Origin: an uncultured Bacilli bacterium
GTDB lineage: Bacteria; Bacillota_I; Bacilli_A; RF39; UBA660
Direction: 5' to 3'
Length of the DNA: 10,433 nucleotides
NCBI GenBank assembly: GCA_910585335.1
Contig: CAJUCU010000035.1
Location: 1 to 10,433 of the forward strand
The notes beneath the pieces were generated by a model. It saw only the letters and a list, made by a program, of their open reading frames with translations, was not told the DNA's origin and did not search any database. Position numbers and translations under genes: made by a program. Position 1 is the stretch's first letter; each line of letters opens with the position of its first letter. This document shows, piece after piece, positions 6,194-10,433 of this stretch.

Positions 6194-6269
6194 GATCTGT
6201 TAGCTCAGTCGGTAGAGCATTTGACTTTTAATCAAAGGGTCATGAGTTCGAATCTCATACAGATCACCA
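6194..6269 (+). tRNA. tRNA-Lys (UUU)
   Basis: Acceptor GATCTGT pairs with ACAGATC, then A and CCA. Stem TTTGA/TCAAA closes loop CTTTTAA, anticodon UUU. Confidence 0.97.
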
Positions 6270-6273
6270 TCGT

Positions 6274-6362
6274 GCCTGAGTGGCGGAATTGGTAGACGCA
6301 CAGGACTTAAAATCCTGCGAGAATCAACCCTCGTGCCGGTTCAAGTCCGGCCTTAGGCACCA
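6274..6362 (+). tRNA. tRNA-Leu (UAA)
   Basis: Class II tRNA. Acceptor GCCTGAG pairs with CTTAGGC with one G-T pair. Stem CAGGA/TCCTG closes loop CTTAAAA, anticodon UAA. The variable arm is GCGAGAATCAACCCTCGT. Confidence 0.96.
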
Positions 6363-6374
6363 AATCGATAATGG

Positions 6375-6392
6375 AGACTTCTTTTGAGGTCT
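6375..6392 (+). other. Hairpin in the Leu-Ser spacer
   Basis: AGACTTC (6375-6381) pairs with GAGGTCT (6386-6392), one T-G pair, around a TTTT tetraloop. No T-run follows, so readthrough into tRNA-Ser is expected; it may guide processing of the precursor. Confidence 0.4.
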
Positions 6393-6396
6393 TTAT

Positions 6397-6489
6397 GGAG
6401 GAATACCCAAGTCTGGCTGAAGGGACCGGTCTTGAAAACCGGGAGGTCGTGCAAGCGGCGCAGGGGTTCGAATCCCTTTTCCTCCGCCA
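6397..6489 (+). tRNA. tRNA-Ser (UGA)
   Basis: Class II tRNA. Acceptor GGAGGAA pairs with TTCCTCC, discriminator G, CCA encoded. Stem CCGGT/ACCGG closes loop CTTGAAA, anticodon UGA, and a long variable arm follows. Confidence 0.97.
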
Positions 6490-6496
6490 TCTATAT

Positions 6497-6573
<77 letters not shown>

Positions 6574-6577
6574 ATTT

Positions 6578-6654
6578 GGTTCCATGGTGCAGCTGGTTAA
6601 CACGTCTGCCTGTCACGCAGAAGATCGCGGGTTCGAGTCCCGTTGGAACCGCCA
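6578..6654 (+). tRNA. tRNA-Asp (GUC)
   Basis: Acceptor GGTTCCA pairs with TGGAACC, discriminator G, CCA encoded. Stem TCTGC/GCAGA closes loop CTGTCAC, anticodon GUC. Confidence 0.97.
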
Positions 6655-6666
6655 GTTAGTCTCAAT

Positions 6667-6683
6667 AGTTCTATAATAGAACT
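6667..6683 (+). repeat. Perfect 17-bp palindrome after tRNA-Asp
   Basis: AGTTCTAT and ATAGAACT flank a single A. As RNA it makes a 6-bp stem with a 5-nt loop. Only TTGAT follows, so it would be a poor terminator; as DNA it could be a protein-binding site. Confidence 0.5.
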
Positions 6684-6696
6684 TTGATATATAATT

Positions 6697-6784
6697 ACTT
6701 AAATTTAATTTGTGAACATATTGTGGACAAGGTGTACAAGACGCATTTTGCTCCACTTGTTCTTCTTTAAATTAATTTTTAAGT
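6697..6784 (+). repeat. Long nested inverted repeat between tRNA-Asp and tRNA-Phe
   Basis: Left arm 6697-6711 (ACTTAAATTTAATTT) pairs with 6769-6784 (AAATTAATTTTTAAGT) apart from one small internal loop. Inside it, GAACA (6714-6718) pairs with TGTTC (6758-6762), GTGGA (6723-6727) with TCCAC (6752-6756), and CAAGA (6737-6741) with TTTTG (6746-6750, one G-T) around CGCA. All four helices are compatible, giving one 88-nt imperfect hairpin. It could be a structured RNA or a small MITE-like insertion. Confidence 0.6.
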
Positions 6785-6790
6785 AGAGAT

Positions 6791-6866
6791 GGCTTCATAG
6801 CTCAGTCGGTAGAGCAAGGGACTGAAAATCCCTGTGTCGCTGGTTCGATTCCCGCTGGAGCCACCA
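6791..6866 (+). tRNA. tRNA-Phe (GAA)
   Basis: Acceptor GGCTTCA pairs with TGGAGCC. Stem AGGGA/TCCCT closes loop CTGAAAA, anticodon GAA. CCA is encoded. The T-stem GCTGG against CCCGC has a T-C mismatch at its third pair. Confidence 0.95.
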
Positions 6867-6875
6867 GTTGAACTT

Positions 6876-6906
6876 AAAAGGTCTTGAGTCAACTCAAGAC
6901 CTTTTT
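6876..6906 (+). terminator. Perfect intrinsic terminator between tRNA-Phe and tRNA-Arg
   Basis: AAAAGGTCTTGAG (6876-6888) pairs without mismatch with CTCAAGACCTTTT (6893-6905) around TCAA, and the stem runs into TTTTT. It is 9 bp after tRNA-Phe and only 4 bp before tRNA-Arg. Confidence 0.85.
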
Positions 6907-6910
6907 ATTT

Positions 6911-6987
6911 GCGCTCGTAGCTCAGTTGGATAGAGTGTTTGGCTACGAACCAAAAGGTCAGGGGTTCGAATCCCTTCGAGCGCACCA
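6911..6987 (+). tRNA. tRNA-Arg (ACG)
   Basis: Acceptor GCGCTCG pairs with CGAGCGC, then A and CCA. Stem TTTGG/CCAAA closes loop CTACGAA, anticodon ACG, read as ICG for CGN codons. It lies after a terminator with no room for a promoter of its own downstream of it. Confidence 0.97.
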
Positions 6988-7000
6988 GATTGATAGGAAA

Positions 7001-7019
7001 CTCGAACTTTTAATTCGAG
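7001..7019 (+). other. Hairpin 13 bp after tRNA-Arg
   Basis: CTCGAA (7001-7006) pairs with TTCGAG (7014-7019) around CTTTTAA. There is no T-run. It may be a processing or stability hairpin in the tRNA-Arg trailer. Confidence 0.45.
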
Positions 7020-7032
7020 AGTAATAAATATT

Positions 7033-7058
7033 AACTAGAAGTACCGTCTAGTTTTTTT
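7033..7058 (+). terminator. Terminator of the tRNA array
   Basis: AACTAGA (7033-7039) pairs with TCTAGTT (7047-7053) around a 7-nt loop, followed by five more T. It closes the tRNA-Arg transcript and marks a sensible left limit for the mobile region. Confidence 0.8.
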
Positions 7059-7089
7059 GTTATTTAAGAATGGAAGTGATGAGTTTTTT

Positions 7090-7362
7090 ATGAAAGTAGA
7101 AGTAAAAGAGTTAAAAATTAGTAATGAATTGCAAAAAAAGATTGATATGATATGTAGGTTTGCAGGAGTAAGTCCAAACCTAACGAGTGGATGTGTAAAA
7201 AATATCAAAGGGACAAATATTGCCTATGTTAAACCTCATATCCTATCAGTAAATGGAAATGACTATTTATTATTTGAAGAATGTGATGATGTATTTATAA
7301 ATGGTTATTCCAAAAGTATTAAGTTAAAAGATTTAGAAAGGTTTTTAAAAGAAACTAAATAA
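7090..7362 (+). CDS. Hypothetical protein of 90 residues
   Basis: I do not recognise this protein. It starts MKVEVKELKISNELQKKIDM, has no signal or membrane segment, and reads as a small mixed alpha/beta fold: helix (8-25), strand pairs around NIAYVKPHILSVNGNDYLLF (about 48-67), and a C-terminal helix with LKDLERFLKETK. Three cysteines are scattered (C22, C35 and one in EECDD). The frame is open back to a TTG at 7057, but that codon lies in the terminator T-run, so ATG at 7090 is preferred. A seven-codon reading frame (ATG 7070 to TGA 7093) carries a GGAAGTGATGAG stretch and ends overlapping this ATG as ATGA, so translation may be coupled. Being between the tRNAs and the recombinase, it could be an element accessory protein such as a regulator or directionality factor, but nothing in the sequence proves it. 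Confidence 0.6.
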   Translation: MKVEVKELKISNELQKKIDMICRFAGVSPNLTSGCVKNIKGTNIAYVKPHILSVNGNDYLLFEECDDVFINGYSKSIKLKDLERFLKETK

Positions 7363-7376
7363 TTTAATTTAAAACT

Positions 7377-7398
7377 AGGCGTACAAAATAAGGCGTAC
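7377..7398 (+). repeat. Direct repeat AGGCGTAC, two copies
   Basis: Two identical 8-mers at 7377-7384 and 7391-7398, separated by AAAATA, a 14-bp period. They stand out in AT-rich surroundings and abut the inverted repeats that follow. They may be binding sites for a relaxase, recombinase or regulator. Confidence 0.6.
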
Positions 7399-7438
7399 TT
7401 TGAGGTTAAAAGTATGGGACTTTTGTACTTTTAATCTC
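7396..7438 (+). other. Candidate MobV oriT (nested inverted repeats)
   Basis: TACTTT (7396-7401) can pair with AAAGTA (7409-7414), and GAGGTTAAAAGTA (7402-7414) pairs along 13 positions, one of them G-T, with TACTTTTAATCTC (7426-7438). The order ACTTT, AAAGTAT, TACTTT is the layout I recall for the pMV158-type oriT, where two alternative hairpins share the middle arm. It lies just before the operon that encodes the relaxase. A terminator for the preceding gene or a recombinase att site are alternatives. Confidence 0.45.
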
Positions 7439-7467
7439 TCTTTAAAAAAATAAGAAAAGGAGAGATT
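7433..7467 (+). promoter_or_regulatory. Hairpin that can hide the recombinase SD
   Basis: AATCTCTCTTT (7433-7443) can pair with AAGGAGAGATT (7457-7467), eleven pairs with one G-T. The right arm contains the SD AAGGAGAG. The left arm shares 7433-7438 with the upstream 13-bp hairpin, so the two structures exclude each other. Confidence 0.5.
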
Positions 7468-7472
7468 TAAGA

Positions 7473-9314
7473 ATGAACGAAGAAAAAAGAATTGCAGGGA
7501 TTTACATTAGAGTGAGTACACTCGACCAAGCCCGTGAAGGATTTAGTCTAAAAGAACAAGAAGCTAGATTAAAAGACTTCTGTAAGGCAAAACAATATAA
7601 AGTATATAAAGTATATGCTGATGAAGGAATAAGTGCTAAAAACGATAAAAGACCAGCATATCAGGAGATGATGAATGATGTTAAGAATGGTACAATTAAT
7701 GTCATTGTAGCATTTAAAATGGATAGACTTACTCGTAGTGTCTATGATGTCGAAAAATTAATGAAAATAGTTAAAGAAGCTAATTGTGATATAGATTGTT
7801 TAGCAGATGAATCAAATACTACTACCTCAAATGGTAGAATGGTTATGAGAATTATGACAAGTGTATCTCAAAATGAAATAGAAAAATGTTCTGAAAGAAC
7901 TAAACTAGGAATGGTTGGAGCTATAAAGGCTGGACACATTCCAAATAGAAATCCCTTAGGATTTAAAAGAGAAAATAAAAAGTTAGTAGTTGATCCACTT
8001 ACGAAAGATGTTATTATAAGAGTTTTTGATTTATATTTAGAAGGTAAAAGTCATCAAACGATTGCCAATATTTATAATCAAGAAAAAGTATTAGGAAAAA
8101 CAAATTGGTATGATTCCACCATTCAAAAGATACTTGCTAATGAATTATATAAAGGAGATTTTGTAAATGGTAAAAAGACAAAGAATCCTACTTATTATGA
8201 AAATGTTGTAGAATCGATTGTATCAAAAGAAAAATGGAATAGTTGTCAATCACAAAAACAAAGAAATGCTAGACATTATGAAAGAACAGCAACTTATCTT
8301 TTTACAAGTAAATTAAAATGTTTTAATTGTGGTTGCTTTCTAGGTGGAAAAGCAACTACAAAACCTAATGGAAAGAAATATTATTACTATCAATGCAAAA
8401 AATGTAAAACAAACTACAAAGAAGTTGATATATTAGAACTTCTTGCTATGCAAATTATTGATTTAGTAAAATTTGATGACTTAATGAATAATTATTATAC
8501 TCCTTTTATTAAATCAAAGTTAGATAATAAAGAGATTGATTATGAGAAACAAATCAAAGAATTAGATAAACAACTAGATAGAATTAAAGCAATTTATATA
8601 AGAGGTATTGTAAAAGAAAATGAATTTGAAAAAGAGTTTAATCATATTGAATATCAAAAACAAGATTTACTTAAAAAATGGCAAGAACAAAAGCAATACG
8701 AATCACTAAACTTCACAGTAGATGATTTACTAATATTAGAAGATAAACAACATTTAGATATTTATACAAGACCAGAAGAATTTGTTTTAGGTTTATATAA
8801 TTGTGTTCAAGACTTAACTAGAGAAAAAGCACAAAAACTAATTGCTACCTACATTGATAATTTAGAATTACAAATAGTAAATAATAAATTAGAAATAACA
8901 AATATCAATTTTAGAGAAGATTTCTTGTGTTCTTTAGTAAACGATCATAACGAATATGGCGTTCCATTAAATTATCAATTATTTAGTGATAAAGATGGCA
9001 GTAAAATACCAATGAATCGTGAAGGTAAAACTCATGAAGAAGCCTATAATTACTTTGAAAAACTAAAATCTACAATTACTGATGATTGCAAGTTAAACTA
9101 CTATGAAATAGAAGCTGATGAACAATTAGAAGATGTTGGTTTTATTCCTAATGGAGATTATGAGAAAGTTTTAAGATTAATTGTTTTATCTGATAGTAAA
9201 AGATATAATGATAAAACCTTAAGATTAGGTGTAATTACCTTAGATTTAGAAAGTGCCTTACTATGTCGTGTAAACAGGATAAAGGAGGCTAAAAATGAGT
9301 TATGCTATATTTAG
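7473..9314 (+). CDS. Large serine recombinase (TnpX-like)
   Basis: Site-specific recombinase of the large serine family, expected to excise and integrate the element. The 613 residues have the full plan. The resolvase-type catalytic domain (about 6-150) carries the nucleophile Ser15 in IYIRVSTLDQ and the arginines of DRLTRS (84-89). The recombinase domain spans about 150-270 (AGHIPNRNPLGFKREN, then helices with SHQTIANIYNQ). The zinc ribbon has C283/C286 (CFNCGC) and C308/C311 (CKKC). A coiled coil occupies about 355-405. About 130 further residues (480-613) lie beyond the usual elements, as in longer TnpX-type enzymes. ATG at 7473 follows AAAAGGAGAG. The last 20 bp overlap the relaxase gene. 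Unlike most tyrosine integrases, these enzymes do not generally need a tRNA target, so the tRNA neighbourhood may be incidental. Confidence 0.93.
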   Translation: MNEEKRIAGIYIRVSTLDQAREGFSLKEQEARLKDFCKAKQYKVYKVYADEGISAKNDKRPAYQEMMNDVKNGTINVIVAFKMDRLTRSVYDVEKLMKIVKEANCDIDCLADESNTTTSNGRMVMRIMTSVSQNEIEKCSERTKLGMVGAIKAGHIPNRNPLGFKRENKKLVVDPLTKDVIIRVFDLYLEGKSHQTIANIYNQEKVLGKTNWYDSTIQKILANELYKGDFVNGKKTKNPTYYENVVESIVSKEKWNSCQSQKQRNARHYERTATYLFTSKLKCFNCGCFLGGKATTKPNGKKYYYYQCKKCKTNYKEVDILELLAMQIIDLVKFDDLMNNYYTPFIKSKLDNKEIDYEKQIKELDKQLDRIKAIYIRGIVKENEFEKEFNHIEYQKQDLLKKWQEQKQYESLNFTVDDLLILEDKQHLDIYTRPEEFVLGLYNCVQDLTREKAQKLIATYIDNLELQIVNNKLEITNINFREDFLCSLVNDHNEYGVPLNYQLFSDKDGSKIPMNREGKTHEEAYNYFEKLKSTITDDCKLNYYEIEADEQLEDVGFIPNGDYEKVLRLIVLSDSKRYNDKTLRLGVITLDLESALLCRVNRIKEAKNELCYI

Positions 9315-10433
9315 ATGTGGAGGTGTAAAATCATTAAGTGATTTATCTAATAGAGGTAAGCATAACAAAAGAGAAAAAGAATCTTATAAAACAAATCCTG
9401 ATATTAGAATAGAAGATAGTTCTAAAAATATTGAACTTATTAAATGTGATAAGAAATACATTGAAAAATTTTATGAAATAACAAAAGATTATCGTTTAGA
9501 ATTTAACGAAAGAATGAAAAATGAAAGATCTGATAGAAAGAAAAGCTTCTATCAAATGGTAAATGATTCTAAAAGTGTTGTTGCAGATGAAATACTTTTT
9601 ACAAGTGATAAGATATTCTTTGATAGTTTATCTGAAAAAGAATTGATGAAATGGGCAAATACAGTATTAGATTTTGTTTATGAAGATATGGGTTATAAAA
9701 AAGAACAAATAATACATGCTACCTTACACATGGATGAAAAAACTCCTCATATTCATTTAGTTGTTGTACCTCTTGTCAAAAAGTTTGATAAACGAGTGAA
9801 TAAAGAAAGATACTCTATTTCTAAAAAGGCATATATCAAAAATAGTATTCATTTAAGTGAATTACAAGATAAATATTGTAATCGACTAAATAGAAATGGA
9901 TTTAAACTGGAAAGAGGTCAAAAAAATACAGGTGTAAAAAATCTAACTCCAAGACAATTAAAACAAGTAACAAGAATATTCAATAAAGAGTTAGATAATG
10001 CCAAATGGGAACTGAATCGTAAATATAGAACTCTCATTAATAAAATGGAGAGTAAAACTAAAGGCATTTTAAATAAGAAAGTTATATTTGATTACAATAC
10101 CTATTTAGAATTAATGGATTATCTAAAGCAAGCAAATGAGGCAGTTAATAAGGTCGCTAAAAGTGAAGGAATTTACAAAGAATTAGAAAAGGAAATTAAA
10201 TATTACAAAGCATTTTTGGTGGTCAATGATGAAAAGGATAATGAAATAAAATATTTAAGGAATGAACTTGAAAAAGTAAATAACAAATATGATTCTTTAA
10301 AAAGTTTTATTTCTAATTTACTTCAATTACTAAAAGGTATATTTAAGAAAATATTATCTATTGGTACTGATAAAGAAAAAGATTTAGTTAGTGAACAATT
10401 AAAAGAATGTTATGATAATCATTTATATAGTGA
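9295..10433 (+). CDS. MobV-family relaxase (Mob/Pre, TnpZ-like), 3' end missing
   Basis: Relaxase that nicks and covalently holds the oriT strand for conjugal transfer with help from another element's transfer system. 379 codons are visible before the window ends. The MobV motifs are present: N-terminal SYAIFRCGGVKSLSDLSNRG with KHNKRE, whose His23 corresponds to the histidine reported as catalytic in pMV158 MobM, then NPDI (34-37), and the metal-binding HMDEKTPHIH (145-154). The C-terminal part from about 215 is a charged helical, partly coiled-coil region (KYLRNELEKVNNKY). SD AAAGGAGG (9281-9288) is strong and lies inside the recombinase gene, and the 20-bp overlap implies coupled expression. 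The usual position of MobV oriT just before the relaxase is here taken by coding sequence, which favours the candidate at 7396. Confidence 0.93.
   Translation, partial: MSYAIFRCGGVKSLSDLSNRGKHNKREKESYKTNPDIRIEDSSKNIELIKCDKKYIEKFYEITKDYRLEFNERMKNERSDRKKSFYQMVNDSKSVVADEILFTSDKIFFDSLSEKELMKWANTVLDFVYEDMGYKKEQIIHATLHMDEKTPHIHLVVVPLVKKFDKRVNKERYSISKKAYIKNSIHLSELQDKYCNRLNRNGFKLERGQKNTGVKNLTPRQLKQVTRIFNKELDNAKWELNRKYRTLINKMESKTKGILNKKVIFDYNTYLELMDYLKQANEAVNKVAKSEGIYKELEKEIKYYKAFLVVNDEKDNEIKYLRNELEKVNNKYDSLKSFISNLLQLLKGIFKKILSIGTDKEKDLVSEQLKECYDNHLYS

Larger units (their letters stand above)
7070..10433 (+). mobile_element. Left part of an integrative mobilizable element (serine recombinase + MobV)
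   Basis: A large serine recombinase gene followed, with overlap, by a MobV relaxase gene is the core of Tn4451/Tn4453-type mobilizable transposons, where they are called tnpX and tnpZ. Arginine in these two genes is mostly AGA, whereas CGT is frequent in the genes left of the tRNAs, which suggests foreign origin. The left boundary is set by eye after the tRNA-Arg terminator and may be off; the 90-residue gene could be host DNA. The right end and any cargo are outside the window. Confidence 0.7.

Noticed and set aside
6911..6987. tRNA-Arg 3' end as the element's attachment site
   Set aside because: No duplicated tRNA fragment is visible in the window, and the recombinase is of the serine type, which does not usually use tRNA ends.
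7402..7438. Inverted repeat before the recombinase as an attL/attR site
   Set aside because: Location is suitable, but an integrated hybrid site should be less symmetric; the oriT-like layout and RNA pairing explain it better.

Overview
The window looks like the chromosome of a low-GC, endospore-forming member of the Firmicutes, closer to Bacilli than to Clostridia. The evidence is its AT-rich codon use, SD sites of the AGGTGG/GGAGGG type, all eleven tRNA genes carrying an encoded CCA, and homologues of the B. subtilis genes sigG, ylmC, yunB, yutD, yutH, yutI and yugI. YutD and YutH are mainly Bacilli families. An uncultured gut Bacilli or Erysipelotrichia-type lineage would fit, but genus cannot be read from this sequence.

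Layout. Positions 1-5071 form a rightward, sporulation-flavoured block: the forespore sigma factor SigG behind a hairpin leader, the PRC-barrel protein YlmC, the sporulation protein YunB, YutD, a DUF1292 (YrzB-like) protein, an unrecognised 481-residue coiled-coil protein and a YutH-like spore-coat pseudokinase. The short Fe-S scaffold protein YutI (NifU C-terminal type) is convergent with yutH, the two stops lying 9 bp apart, and divergent from yugI, which encodes an S1-domain protein. In B. subtilis yutI, yutH, yutD and yunB lie close together, while sigG-ylmC and yugI lie elsewhere, so this window joins loci that are separate there.

Positions 5800-6987 hold a tRNA array read rightward from a near-consensus promoter: Val-UAC, Thr-UGU, Tyr-GUA, Gln-UUG, Lys-UUU, Leu-UAA, Ser-UGA, fMet-CAU, Asp-GUC, a 136-bp structured spacer, Phe-GAA, a perfect intrinsic terminator, and Arg-ACG.

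Positions from about 7060 to the window end are the left part of a mobile element inserted after the tRNA array: an unrecognised 90-residue protein, a structured intergenic region, a large serine recombinase and, overlapping its end by 20 bp, a MobV-type relaxase cut by the window edge. A serine recombinase plus MobV relaxase is the core of Tn4451-type mobilizable transposons (TnpX/TnpZ). The intergenic region before the recombinase has the inverted-repeat layout of a MobV oriT and can also fold to hide the recombinase SD. No resistance or cargo gene is visible before the window ends.
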